This document shows positions 26,301 to 38,212 of a DNA stretch of 64,000 bases, in pieces. Location: contig RHPI01003642.1 of the NCBI GenBank assembly GCA_009103225.1, positions 735,099 through 799,098 on the forward strand. Reading direction: 5' to 3'. A program made the translations under genes and the position numbers. The notes beneath the pieces were generated by a model. The model was not told the origin of the DNA, ran no database searches, and was given only the letters and a program-made list of their open reading frames with translations. This DNA comes from Chlorokybus atmophyticus. Taxonomy: Eukaryota > Streptophyta > Chlorokybophyceae > Chlorokybales > Chlorokybaceae. Positions within the stretch are counted from its first letter, which is position 1. Each line of letters begins with the position of its first letter.

Positions 26301-29207
26301 ATCGCAAGCGAGTGTCGGCACTCACGCACGACCTCGATGAGGCCCGCTCTGGCCTCAGGTAAGCAGGTCTTGACAATAACTTCATGCGGACACGCTCTTT
26401 ACGCCATCTCACCCTTTGCTTTTGGAATGCAGAGTTGCTGAAGCCACTGCCCAAGAGTGTACCAAACGCGCCAACATGTTGGAAGCTGAACTCACAGAGA
26501 CCCGTTCTGAGCTTCAGGTAAAGTTCAGGTGCTATGAACTCCAGTGCTCGCCGTGCATTGATGTGTTGATGAACCAAAGTTGAGTCAAAACCCACACTGC
26601 AGGTTCTGAGGGTTGTAAAGGTGGAGTTGGAGGCCAAGGCGGGAGAGTATAGTATTGTGGTGAGGGTGGCGGAGGAGATGAGGGCACGAGCCAAGTTGCT
26701 GGGAGAGGAGCTCGCAAAGGTGTCCGCGGAGCTGGAGGCTGCAGCGACCGAAAGGGATTGCCTCGATGATGTCGTGATGGTCACTGCAAAGGAGACGCAA
26801 GTCTTGTTGTTCTGCCATGGCGCCGAAGTCAGACAGGTTTGCACACTGTGTGATGCAGCCTGCATGCATGCTTGAAGCGGATCTTCCATACACACATGCC
26901 TGATGCACAATCATCCTCTGCAGTTGCTGGCGGACCTGGCGTACACCCGCAACGCTCTCTGGACGACGCAGACAGCACTGAGCTCCGCGCAAGAAGAGCG
27001 CGACACGCTGCGTGTATCGCTGCGCAACACCGAGGGCGAGTTGGCGGCAGCGCGTGGACAGAGTCAGCGGCTAGGACGGCTGGTCAACGCAGCCAAGTTC
27101 TTCCTGGCAGAGATAGCTGCGCTCAGCGAAGGCGCCGGGTTGCGCGCCAGCGGCAACGCAGCACTCACTGCCATCAACACCAAGGATGCAGTCAACGTCT
27201 ATGCAGCCTTCTGTCCTCGCTGCGGCCGCGCAGGCCTGCTACCAAGGTGGACATTGGCAGCAATGTGTACATACGCATGTGTGTGCACACACTCGATTAT
27301 TTCACATTGAGTAAGACTGACAGTTCTCCATGCACTCCTCAGGCCTGGGCCGCTTCAATGTGGCAACTGCGGTGGTACGCTTTCGATCTCACAGCCCACA
27401 CCGCCCAACCCCAATCCAGGAAAGGAGGCGACCATCGCCGTGCATGAGGATGCACCGGGCCACCTGTTACACATCAAAGCAGGCCTGCTAGCGCGCGCAA
27501 ACAGACAGCTTCGCTTGCAGGTGCATCTGCTGTCATCTAGAGTTTTAAGGAGTTACTTCAGCTAGCAAAGGTCACTGACTGATTTGCAAATCTCTAGCTG
27601 CGTACTGAACGGGAAGAGTGGCTGAGGGCGGAGGAACACTTGTTGGCAGAGTGCATTGCTTCGCATAAGCAGTGCGAGACGCACCTCTACACGCTTGCCG
27701 CTGAGTATGAAACAGCCTTCCGTTCCCTCGACAAGCTGGTAAGCAGCGGGTGTCAACTCCTATGTGCGAAACAACATGAACAGAAACCCACGCATGTAAT
27801 TCCCTTTCACAGGTGAGAGAGATGAGGACGGGTGGTGAGGTCATGCTGGCTGAGGTGCATGTGAAGCTGCGGGAGCTGCGTGAGTACCACGGCCGCGTTG
27901 CAACTCGCTCCAACCGCGCCACGCAGCACGTCGCCGACGCCGCCGTGCGCGAGGACTGGCTGGCGTATCTCTCCCGCCTCCCTCAGGGCTTTCTCAACTC
28001 CGCCAAAGGCGTACCCGAACGCCGCAAAGCCAACAAGTTTGTCGTCCAGGTGTACCTCTACTGGCTCGACACGTATGAGCGCCAACTGGCAATGGATCGC
28101 GCAGCAGGTTTAAGGGGAGGAGCAAGCGGGGGAGGAGGACAAATGCTTGTGTTGGAAAGAGCTTCATTGCCTGAAACCATTGCCACAGTGTTTCAACAAC
28201 TGTATGGACAGTATGCCAACTCAGGTGCCGACAAGCAGATGGAGGACTTCTTTGTTCTCTGCCAGGTACCAGTACAGTCGCATTGCTGCCAATTGACAGA
28301 CTGTACGCTACAACGAGTCACACAAATTTACACGTAGGCGCACCAAGATGACCCCAAAATTGCCCACTTCTCCGACATGTGCGGGCTGCTGCGCGACTCT
28401 CCACTGCCCCCAACGGCCTTCTTGTGCCACCAGGTGTGCAGATGGTTGAGTACACGGATAACGCAGCAACCACACTGTTTGCATGCTGGTTGGTATGCTA
28501 TGCTGTTGTGACGTCATGCATGTCGCCAATTGTCTCGCGCATATCCTGTACATACACAGTCTCAAAGTGTATCATGCTAAGACAGTGTATCATACGCAGG
28601 ATTTGCTCTTCTGCCTGAAGCAGCTGTCAGGTGCAGCCTGGCGCCCACTTGTCCGCGAGTGGGAGCAGGTAAGTAGCAACACTGGCACTCCTAAGCATTG
28701 CATAACGTGTATAACCTGTTACCGTACCTGTCCTCTAACAATTAAGCATGCTGGCGTGCAGGGTCTAGCCCTAATACCTGCTAGGCTGGCGAGTCAGGTG
28801 ATTTGCAACGCTTACAACAGTGATGACGCGGAGCAGGTGCCCGTATGGCGCAACTCCCTGCCGGTACGATCGTGTGCGGCTTCCTGTTCCTCACAGCCTG
28901 TTATGCTTCAACACTCATGACACAACACTTTGTACAACAGAGGCTGATACGTGACGCCAAGCACGGTCAAGCGATCGACCTGGATGCCTTCCTTGCTGCC
29001 GTGGTGCAGGACCACATGGCAGGCAACTGCCCTGTGAACCCGCTGCACAATCCGCGCCACGTGATGGGCCGGTCCCGCACGTCCTCAACAACGCCGGGGG
29101 CCATGAACACGCCGAGGACCACGCCGCCGCTGCCGCCAGGCTCATCGCCAGAGCCAATGCCCATGCCACGAGCCCGCAGAGACGCTATGGTTATGCAATC
29201 CCAATGA
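23357..29207 (+). CDS. Large coiled-coil protein with a zinc-ribbon-like motif, unrecognised
   Basis: A multi-exon gene; exon 1 is 23357-23397 (MASESPTKKSHPLR), exon 2 is 23486-24225, exon 3 is 24316-24704 and exon 4 is 24778-24855, followed by many short exons to a stop at 29207. The N-terminal part is Ser/Pro-rich with a very acidic stretch near 23740-23805 (EEEEEAEEEEEEY). Then RLFWIHRLTRLAAQFPIS, a serine run coded by TCC repeats (24405-24437), and long heptad-rich Glu/Ala/Arg segments (24950-27100) that must be coiled coil. A Cys pattern CPRCG...CGNCGG crosses a splice near 27215-27370 and could bind zinc. A globular part follows (WLAYLSRLPQGFLNSAKGVP, then WLDTYERQLAMD), and a Pro/Met-rich tail. 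A cytoskeletal or ciliary scaffold is possible, but I do not recognise the family. Confidence 0.75.
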
Positions 29208-29421
29208 CACGAGCACAGATAGTGGTTGATGTATCATAGTTGAGCAAGAGGGTGGCAACAACACATATACGGCGCTGCATCGATGAGACTACACTATGCT
29301 GCTGCTGTTGTACTCTGCATATGGCACGTCGTCCAGATGCAACCGGCCGTCTCCCTCACCCGCCATGTCCGCCCTGCGTGGTCGAGGTTATTAAGTACAA
29401 AACACACCAATCGCCGCAGAA

Positions 29422-31211
29422 CTAGAAATGAACCGAGTTGTTGCACAGCACACAAGGCATAGCACCATAGTAGAAGGTTTTGCTTAGCTTTGTTACACAC
29501 AGGAAGAACTGATTGCACAGCAATCTGCACCTCATCAGCCCAATGAGCGTTTGTGCCACCGGTCCAACTTTGCCATCTCCAACGTCATGCCCGTCCAAAC
29601 GCACGACCGGCACGACACCCGACCCACCGAGCAACATCACCTCTGTGGCAGTGCGCAGCTCGGCCGCTGCCACGGGCCGCACTGTCACACCCTGACGTGT
29701 TACCGGTAAGAGCACAGGAGAGCGTGAGAGCTGTACGCTTGGGGACAGATGAAGTGGTGCTTTGGTACACACCTTGAGATCCGAGTGGGATTGGCTTGAT
29801 AGCAGCTGCGTGGCAAGCTCAAGAACACGCACTGCTGTGCAACCCCTGTGCAATTGAGCAATGAAGTTAACATCTGCCGGCATCAGCAGTGTCCTACCAG
29901 TGACAACAGGCAAAAGAGACAACTACATGTAAAACGCACTTCTGGTGTGTCTACATACCTCAGTATGTTGTCAAACTGGGGCGTACAGAGCTCCCCTTCT
30001 CGAGTCACTATGGCAACATTCATCACCGATGACTGCGACCACAAAGTCGCTATTGCAATGGCAACGCCTCGGAAACAAGTAAGCTTCTTGAGTGACAAAG
30101 AGCTTACCTCCAGTACATAGCCATCCTTTATGTGAATGCCGTAGTGGCCGCCGCGGGACTCCGCCTCCATTGCCAGCAGCGCATTGGACTGCAATCAGCA
30201 CGGCCACAACCAATTGCCAAGCTTGCACATGCACAGCATAGCCGCACACAGAAACGGAAATGCCAGTTGTAGTTACCACGTAGTTGGTGGTCTTGGCAGT
30301 GGCCAGCAGTATTGGCTTGACAGGCACAACTTCGTCACGGACAGTGATCTCAGAAATCCCTCTGATAACACGCGGGAGTTACTAATTGGGAAAGGTGACT
30401 CTGTCACGAATGCGCACAGCAGCTGAACCTTCAAAACAGCACGAGCAGATGAACCAAGTGTGTTCTACTCACTCACTCGGTGACATCATTTACACTGCCG
30501 AAGCTCTTATGCACCATCACTGCATAAGCGACACAACTGACAGTGAGTACACCGAAGACACAACCAAAGTGCAAAATGTTCATGAGCACTTGTATACAAA
30601 ATCAACCACAACGCACCATAGAAGTTGCTTCGCACGCACTCTTGCGAGCTGATGCCAAACCCGCCTACTCCCGCAGACACCCAATACTGCATGTCACCCA
30701 ATTCACCAACAACAAAACAAAACACTTTAAGCACCCACCCCACACTGGTCCCAACTTATTCTCCCCACCTTGACAAAGGCGTCAGTCTGACCCGAGGCAG
30801 CGATGGTGTGAAGAATGGTGTGGTGAAGGGCTTGGCGTGGCGCGGGAAGTGGCAACCTTACCGCCGCGCACGAGCGCTCGAGTCTGTCCAGGTGTACACG
30901 CAGCCCGTAAGCCCGCCCGGGAGGCACCACATTGCACGTGTCGAACACTGCGTGACCTCTATGCACCCTGCATGCGAGCTGTGAGCACACAACTTGCATC
31001 GTAGCTTGCTTAGGTTGTTGTCTCTGCAGTTACCAGCTTACATGTGATCGTCGAATGGCACAACCATCAGCGCAGGGTCGGTGACTATCCCGCCAAGCGA
31101 TGACGAGTAGAATGCGTACATGTTGCGCCATGCTGGGTGGGATGCTCCGCGCAGCCTCGCTAAAACCTGCTGTTGGTTTACGTTCACGCAGCTTGCACTG
31201 TAGCTGACCAT
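29422..31211 (-). CDS. Class IV PLP enzyme: D-amino-acid transaminase / aminodeoxychorismate lyase
   Basis: Fold-type IV pyridoxal-phosphate enzyme very like the plant protein described as D-amino-acid aminotransferase with 4-amino-4-deoxychorismate lyase activity (p-aminobenzoate for folate). Minus-strand exons give FYSSSLGGIVTDPALMVVPF, VHRGHAVFDTCNVV, HLDRLERSCAAVRLPLP, QYWVSAGVGGFGISSQEC, RGISEITVRDEVVPVKP, the likely Schiff-base lysine in LLATAKTTNYV, NALLAMEAESRGGHYGI, VAIVTREGELCTPQFDNIL, GCTAVRVLELA and LRTATEVMLLGGSGVVPVV. The exon order matches the whole plant protein. The start at 31211 (MVSYSASC) is the first good ATG; a targeting exon further 5' cannot be excluded. It is the intact gene of a tandem duplication; a broken partial copy lies at 33.6-34.6 kb. 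Confidence 0.88.
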
Positions 31212-32090
31212 GAACACCCTATGTTGACAAAAAAACTGGTGCATCACCCATAACTCAACACATAGGAGGTGCATGACCAACACCAACGACGTATGACACT
31301 GCAATCAGCAGCAACTGAATGAGTAACAAACGAGCAAGCAGCATGCATTTTGTCAGATGTTATGCAACGACAGCATCTTATCATCCACAATGCAACAAGC
31401 AGCTTGCTCGACCACATGCTCTTTGCTTGTATGCTGCCAACCATGTGTTGCAGTGGAGTGCTCGTCCAAGTGCCACTATCCATGCGGTTGGCCAAAGAGT
31501 GCAGCAACTAGCAGGCAATTGCTTCCAAGAATGAGGATGCTGCTTGCCTGGTCATTGCTAAGTAAGGGTAAGGTGGCCGCCACCTCCGTCGCCGCCGCCG
31601 ACATCGACATGGCGGCAAGCTCCTATTTGTTTGTGAAGCTCTGGTTGGTGAAGTGGTCGAGAGGGCGGCTGGGGCGGCGGTGGAGGGTGACGGAGTCGTT
31701 GTTGGGGGCGGGCGGGGCGTAGCAGAAGTACAAGCCCATCAACGTGTTCGTTACCAACGTCGTTACGGTCGCCACGCAGGTGGGTGTTCAAGGCGCCATG
31801 ATAGTGTGCCCGAATAACATAAAAAAACAGCTGGCACAAGCATTCACTTCAGTGTCTTTGCCCTTTGGATTGTATGCTTGCTGTTAGTAGGCAGGCGTTA
31901 GTAGGCAGGCGTTTTCACGTAACGTGTATTGTTACACGCTTCAAGTGATAATTCAGTACAACGTGCAATGTGGACATGGCAAACAGCTTGCAATCGTTTA
32001 CATCAAGCAACAAGATGCTGGCCGCAAGGGCGCTGCCGCATTGACAGCTCCTGTTATCGTGCATGTTTTCTGTTTCTTTGTTAAGCCTGT
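30330..32090. repeat. Duplicated segment, copy A
   Basis: Holds the 5' half of the class IV PLP gene, its upstream region and a broken signal-peptidase exon 1. It is similar, in the same order, to 33640-35510. Shared landmarks include the GGACAGTGATCTCA block, GTCGTCGAATGGCACAACCA, the AATGCAACAAGCAG block, and an AACTGCTCCTGT-like block in the following intron. Divergence is substantial, so the event is not recent. Confidence 0.8.
31560..31780 (+). pseudogene. Degraded copy of signal peptidase subunit 2 exon 1
   Basis: Aligns with the 5' UTR and exon 1 of the intact gene at 35080: the same GGCGGCTGGGGCGGCGG core, then KYKPINVFVTNVVTVATQ against KYDPINVYDTNAVKRLLDEVATQ. It lacks the ATG, carries an in-frame TAG where the intact gene has a glutamine codon, and has lost about 15 bp. 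The donor after GCCACGCAG is still there. The later exons are absent from this copy. Confidence 0.85.
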
Positions 32091-32189
32091 TCAGAGACCC
32101 ACATCCATACCCACACCGACACCCACACCCACATTCACACATACACATGACAGGCGTGTTGGCACACAGAAGTACTAATGAAATGGGGA

Positions 32190-33370
32190 CTGGCCTGCTT
32201 CAGGGCCTGCTGACAGCTTCACATCCGTAAAGAGGTGGAGAGGTTGGAGTGAGCAGCAGGTGGAGTGTAGCGCGCGCCAAGTCAAATGCTCTGTTCCGCG
32301 CTTCGTCGCTGACTTGCTCTGGTATTCACAGACTCTGATTGGCAGTGCACGCCGTGGCATCTCCACCAAGCGTGTCTATGTGAGTGCTAGACATGCTTTG
32401 GCGAGTGCTACTGACATGCATGTGGGGCCTGCAGTGTCGTTGATAGACTGCTTTCTCCATGCAGTGTAACACATGCACTTCTCTGGATGAAGCAAACAAA
32501 CGGGCTCGATGCTCACTTGCGCTGTTTAAAGCTATAGGCTTGGCGTTTGTAGCTGGCTTTGGCATTGACACAGCTTTTGCCCGATTACACGAGCGACTCT
32601 GCGGCGGCCAGAATGAGCTGTTGGAGGAGTTACAGTTCCTTTCCAATGCAGCAGAACGGGCAGAGGAAGCTGAATGTACTGCATTGGCGTCCCACTACAA
32701 ACGGTATGCGTTGTCGTCAACACGGTTGTATCCAACTGTTTGAACTTATCGGTGTCCCTTGTGTGTAAGGATGTTGAACCTTGTACAAACTGAAGCATAC
32801 CGCAGCCTCCCAAGGCAAGAGCGACACCGTTTGCTCAAAGCGCTCTTCTGGAGGACTTGAGCGGGTGGTTTGGCAAAGACAGCTGTTGAATAAGGTAAGC
32901 CCGTGTTGATGTTCACCGGCCCCATGTCGGGACCAGTCTATGGGCGTCGCCCTGTCAAGCCTCGGTAGCCCCATGCTCACACTGGCCGGTGTGCTGCTCC
33001 TCATGCTCACGCTTTCTGAGCCTCTCACCCACATGCGCATTGCCATCGTGGGCATGATATCAATCTCTAAGACAACTACTGCTGCATTGCACTGGTTGTC
33101 AGACCCCATTTCTTCTGCTGCTGACTTTTATGTTGGTATGCACAAAGTACATGATGAACTTACTGGCATATCAACGCCATGCTTCTCTCTGCTCATAAGC
33201 ATGTCACTCTCTCCTGCAGCACGCATGTCCACAAAATGGAGGACTTGCTGCAACAATGGCGTGTAGATGAAACTAAACGCCTCTGCCACGAGATATCAAC
33301 AAACTCATTAGCTGAAAGATATTTAGAACTTGCAAACCCTCTGCTTGCTGGTCTCTTTTGAAGGAAAGGG
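32190..33370 (+). other. Insert between duplicated segments with possible exons
   Basis: Not similar to either flanking gene. A plus-strand exon-like frame at 32464-32704 reads TSLDEANKRARCSLALFKAI, then IDTAFARLHERLCGG and ELLEELQFLSNAAERAEEAE, with an acceptor (CCATGCAG) before it and a donor (CGGTATGCG) after it. A second candidate (VHKMEDLLQQWRVDE) lies at 33225-33300. These could belong to a helical protein gene or a mobile insert. No start, stop or family can be fixed. Confidence 0.35.
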
Positions 33371-33639
33371 CTAACAGTCCAGTGTTACAAGGAGGTCGTT
33401 GCTGAAAGCTGCGACAGCTGACGAAGTGCACAAGCAGCAGAACATGTTGGCTCCCGCAGAACAACTTGCACTGCTTAGTTGCAACGATTGCATACTGTGG
33501 CTCACAAACGACTGCCGCACATCAATGTTCCCCCACGCACAACAGCACCAATTACTAATGCACAAGCAACACCTTTGTGGGAGCCACATCAGCAACAATC
33601 CCACAAATTCAAGCAAATACACCAGTGATGAACACGCAT

Positions 33640-34640
33640 TGTGTGCTAGGCAGGTTCGCATGTTTGTCGCGGACAGTGATCTCATGACTTCATCTCACTT
33701 GTCTGCGTATCACAGCGGAGTACAACTGAGAGAGGCGACTCTTTTACACGTGCACCCAGCAGCTGAAACCAAAAGACACCACATAACCCAAAGTTTAACC
33801 ACTCTCTCCGTAACGACATCTGCGATACCAACAAGCTTATGCACCATCAGTTCATTACAATTATGTATGACACAGATCGCTCTGTGTGCCAACGCACAAT
33901 ACTCAGTTTCAAACACAGTCAACGTGAGAAGCCTACAAAAGTTGCTGAGCACGCACCCTTCAGAGCTGATGCCAAGCCCACCTGCTTCTGCAGACACCCA
34001 ATATTGCATAAGCTAACAGTAACAGACCCGCTTCCAGTGTCGCACTGGAAGCGACCCTCCACCCTGATGATGTCATTCACCCCACCTTGACAACCGCGTC
34101 GATCTGGCCGAAGTCGGCAATGCTGCAGAATTGGTGTGGTGGAGGGCCTGGCGCGTGGCCGGGAGGGGTAACCTTACAGTGCATGAGCGCTCATATCTGT
34201 CAAACACGGAGTACACAGAGCCGTACGCCCGCTGAGGGCCCGCTGAGGACCACATCGCACAACTTGCAACTGTGTGGCCCCTATGCACCCTGCATGCCAG
34301 AAGTAAGCACACAACCAGCATCACGCTTGCTTGGGCTGTCTTGTTGTTCTCTCTTGCATGTGGTCGTCGAATGGCACAACCATCAGCACAGGGTCCATGA
34401 CTGCCCCGACAAAGTGGTGACGAAGAAACCGCGTACATGTTGCACCATGCGCTGGGTGCGATGCTCTGCGCAGCCTTGCCGCACCACGCTTTTCGTGTTT
34501 ACAATACACTAATACAAGCATGTGCAGCTGACCATGAGCACTTGTGTCCACCAGCACAAAGCCCGAAGCCCACATCGACATGCTCGCTGCATGACACAAC
34601 AGCGACCACCAGTGCCATGCAGCACGCAATCAGCAGCGAC
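33640..34640 (-). pseudogene. Broken partial copy of the class IV PLP gene
   Basis: Minus-strand remnants match three 5' exons of the intact gene: DPVLMVVPFDDHM, then VHRGHT...YERSC-TVRLPLPATRQALHH, and QYWVSAEAGGLGISSEGC. Frames are shifted between the blocks, the VFDT motif is lost, and all exons with the lysine and the C-terminal half are missing. It lies directly upstream of the intact signal-peptidase gene, as expected from a tandem duplication. Confidence 0.85.
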
Positions 34641-35510
34641 TGTAACCAGAGCAAAAGTGCCAGACACATGCGCACGCTTGTTCAGATGATGTGCAACTTG
34701 TTTTCAACAATGCAACAAGCAGAACGCTGGACCACATAATGTTGTTCCACTTTGGCGTGCATGCTGTCAACCAGTCGTTGCAACCAAGTGCTTGTTATAG
34801 TGCAACCATCCAGAATGGCCAAAGGGCACAGCAAACAAGAACCACTACTGTACGTATGCATGTACCTAGTCTGTGCCGTTGATCCCACACTAACACGCTA
34901 GTCCGCCCCGCTGACGCCAGCTGAACATCAGTGAGGGATTTGCACTGAGGAAGCTGCTCACTTGACCAGCTAGGACAAGATTTCCGCCGCCCTCGCCGCC
35001 GACAACGACGACATGGCGCCAATCTCCTACTCACTGGCTGCGGGCTACCTCCTAGCATGGAAAGCCCAGTTGTTGGCTGATGGCTGCGGCGGCTGGGGCG
35101 GCGGTGAGGATGACGGAGTCGTCGTCGGGGCCGGGCGGGGCGCAGCAGCACAAGTACGACCCCATCAACGTCTACGACACTAACGCTGTCAAGCGTCTGC
35201 TGGATGAGGTCGCCACGCAGGTGGGTGGTCAAGGCCCCATGATAGTGGGCCCCAGCAACAGCAACATCAACACCAACAGCTGGCACATGCAGATACTTTA
35301 TTGCATGAGTGCTTGATAACGGCAGGTAGAAACTATAATTAGTACAGTAACATGCATTGTGGCGCATTTCAGGTGATAGCTTTGTTGTATACCTGCATTG
35401 TAAGCATTGCACTCAGCCTGCAGTTGCCTACAATGCAGCGTATGCTTGCTGCAAGGTCGCTACCACATCAACTGCTCCTGTACTGACGTCTTCGTGATTT
35501 TTATGGTTTG
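33640..35510. repeat. Duplicated segment, copy B
   Basis: Second copy of the unit described at 30330-32090. Here the signal-peptidase exon 1 is intact and the PLP-gene exons are broken, the mirror image of copy A. Confidence 0.8.
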
Positions 35511-36352
35511 CGGGTGCTTTTGAGCTTGGACAGCTAGGACAAGCATGTTTACATGGAAACAGTCACCATCCATTTGCATGTTCTATTCAGTGGCCATAGT
35601 TACGCGGGGTTGTTCTCATGACTGTTCTGCCTCAGGTCATTATTGACAAAGGCTATGACGAGAACCATTTCGTAAGCAATGTTAAGATTACGCTGGGCCT
35701 CATCACGTGCTCCTTCGCGCTGCTCGCGCAGTTCTACCCCAAAAAGTTCCCAAGCAACTTCAACCTCCTTGTCATTTGCATTGTCGGGTAGGCAACAGTT
35801 GCAAATGCACCGCTTGCTAAGAGATGTGGAAAAAAAAACTGACGCCTGAACGCAGGTACATTCTGTGTAATTGTGCCCTTCAACTCTTCTGCTACATTCG
35901 CGAAAAGGACCACATACTCATCACACACCCAAACAAAGTAAGCTGCGTTGGGTCACAACCTCCTTTGTGTATAGGCGACGCACACTTGTACGCACCCACC
36001 TGTCATGATGCACACAGGAGCGCAGCTTCACCAGCTTTGGCCTGGCGGTGTCATCCATGCTGCCACGCTTCTCTGACACATACACGCTGACAATTGCCGA
36101 CACGAGGCCAGCCAGCGTTGCCACTGCGCGTGAACCCGTTTCGCTCTGCAAAAGCTACACAACCTGGTGAGTGTGATGATTAACCATGAGCAATGCCTAC
36201 TCTGTTGCCGGGCGCCTGCTTGAATTGTGAATTAATTTTCGCACACTGCATAGGTTTGACTCGACAGGCCTGTTGGCGGAGAAGGTGTTTGTAGCGGAGG
36301 TTCAGAAGCTGCTAGCAGACTATGAAAACAGTGACCGAAAGAAGTCTAGATA
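35080..36352 (+). CDS. SPCS2: Signal peptidase complex subunit 2 (SPC25/SPCS2)
   Basis: ER membrane subunit of the complex that cleaves signal peptides. Five exons give about 220 residues: MAAAAGAAVRMTESSS and KYDPINVYDTNAVKRLLDE; after GT-AG introns, IIDKGYDENHFVSNVKITLG; a first membrane helix (GLITCSFALLAQFY), KKFPSNFN, and a second helix (LLVICIVGYILCNCALQLF); then EKDHILITHP, SSMLPRFSDTYTLTI and a TTWFDSTGLLAEKVFVAEV end with stop at 36352. The KYDPxxVKxxLD start, two hydrophobic hairpin helices and the YxLxI motif are diagnostic of the family. It faces the PLP gene head-to-head across the duplicated region. Confidence 0.95.
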
Positions 36353-36727
36353 AAACAAATGTTTTGTTGTATGGTGATTTCGTGCACAGCGTGTCAGTGT
36401 CAGTGCTTGTGCCTGTGCCCAGCAGCTTCCTATGTACCCACTAGCGCAGTCCCATCCAATGTTTATGCGGCTAGTATAAGCTTCTTGCAATACAAGTCGC
36501 ACCACCTTGTGATGTAGAAGTCATCTGCACCCACAAGAACACACACACACACACACACACACACGGAGCACGTATGTTTATGTCATTACGTTCTGTACAG
36601 GCACAATGATTTGCAAGTATGTATGTGGCAACCTTGACACCTTGACACGGCTCAACACTTAGCAGTTAAGTAACTTCGGCGACAACACAGCTACCACACA
36701 TGACATCTGGCTTAACCAACTCCATCA
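36353..36727. other. Tail-to-tail intergenic region with (AC)n
   Basis: Contains a short AC run at 36539-36563 and the 3' UTRs of the signal-peptidase and acyl-CoA-binding genes. No gene seen. Confidence 0.6.
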
Positions 36728-37879
36728 TCAAAGTTTGCTCACAGTCGCTGCAGGTATACCAAGTCGTTGCCGGACAGCTCGGAGTATCGCAGCGGCCTCT
36801 CCATTATGTCCGCCGCCGCCATCGTGTCCATCTGGTTGTGCTATTGGCGCATGCTGCTCGTACCAACGCCGCCACTCCGGTAGAACGCTTGTGAGCAGCG
36901 CTACATAATTCAGCTTCGCCTCCTCCGTGCTCATCGACTCGAGGGCCTTCCACTCCCGGGTCTTGCGCACCCACAGCTGGTCTGGTGAACACACGTACAA
37001 AAGTGAGTGTGGATGGTTGTAGTGTATCGATGATGCTAGATAGTGACCATGCCTGAGGAGGCGGACGTGCTCGCTAAGTTGTCGTCGTAGGGTCCAAGGG
37101 TGGCTTGCGCGTGCAATGCGAACAGCCAGCAGCGGGGCTCTTCCTGTGATCAGTGAACATGTGGAACTATGGGTCTCGTATGTAAGCAATGGCTGGTGAG
37201 TGCAATCAAGAGTTACGTGTGCGCATGTCCATGTGTGCGCATGTGTCCTGAAAGCTTACGTCCTGTGCAAGTGCGCATGCGCATGCGTGTGCGTGTATCT
37301 GTATAACTGTGTGGTGGCCAGCATTCAGTCAAAAACGCATGCTTCATAGCAGACAAGCCTGCATGCCTGAGACAACAATCACATGATTGAAGAATCATGC
37401 ACAGCAAATGAGTTCGCACCTTAAGAAACTGGAGCTGAGCTGATGGACCTGCAAGAGCCGAATCAGCACATCTGCTGCAGAACTCACACAGGGGTATGTA
37501 CTGGGTACTATTGTCATGCACAAACTAGCCGAGCAGGTTACGTGTTAACGGATACGCTATAACGTTGATTTATCGGTGATTAGCAAAATTGAAACAAATC
37601 GTTGATTAATCGTTCACGGCGATAACGGTATCAACCCAAGTCTGTCTGGCACCCTGTAGTTGATGCAACAATCACCGACTTCGACGTGCATGACCCACCG
37701 CATGCTTTTAACGAACACCTTGCGCGCAAGCTCCCAAACCAACGATACAGTCCTTGAAACAAGTGACCATGTAGATAAGTAGCAAAACAGCCAGCCTTTC
37801 CCTGCTTTACGCAAGGCGCACCTTTCTCAACGAAGTAGCGAGCGGCGCGCCAGTCCCTCGCAGCAGAAGACGCCTCCAT
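36728..37879 (-). CDS. Acyl-CoA-binding domain protein (ACBP/ACBD3-like)
   Basis: Binds long-chain acyl-CoA through a four-helix ACB domain. The clearest exons read WLFALHAQATLGPYDDN (ACB helix 2, compare ALHKQ..xGPY) and VRKTREWKALESMSTEEAKL, then NYVALLTSVLPEWRRWYEQH (helices 3 and 4). A short upstream exon gives PSAQLQFLK, and the first exon at 37879 starts MEASSAARDWRAARYFVEK. Tyr/Lys spacing and the W-x-x-L-x-x-M-S-x-E-E-A core are intact. The tail is short and His/Gly-rich, ending AAILRAVRQRLGIPAATVSKL-type. Exons between 37445 and 37827 are less sure. It is head-to-head with UTP10, about 330 bp apart. Confidence 0.82.
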
Positions 37880-38212
37880 GATGAAGCAAACCAATCAAAC
37901 AACTACTCAAGCGCCTCGCAACCAACACCACAACACAACACAACACCATTGCAGGAGGCTTTGTTTCGCCAAGTCCCATTGCAGAGTCTGCAATGCGAAG
38001 GGCTCTGCGCGATACCCTCGTCCAGGCTTGAAATACCAAACGTGTCGGGAGTGACGGGCAATCGAGATACGCGCGTTGCCGTAATTAGGGTTTGAGTCCG
38101 CCGTTTGACGGCAATTAGGCCGGCTGCATGGCGGCGGCGGCGGCGGCGGCGGCGGCAGGCCAGGTGGGATAGGCGGGGCCAGTTTGGCTAGGTGTGTGTC
38201 AAGGAGCTGACG
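37880..38212. promoter_or_regulatory. Shared promoter with a short uORF
   Basis: 333 bp between divergent start codons. Before the UTP10 ATG, an upstream ATG at about 38128 opens a short poly-alanine frame from a GCG run and stops near 38170. If transcribed, it would be a uORF able to lower UTP10 translation. The promoter role is inferred from position. Confidence 0.5.
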
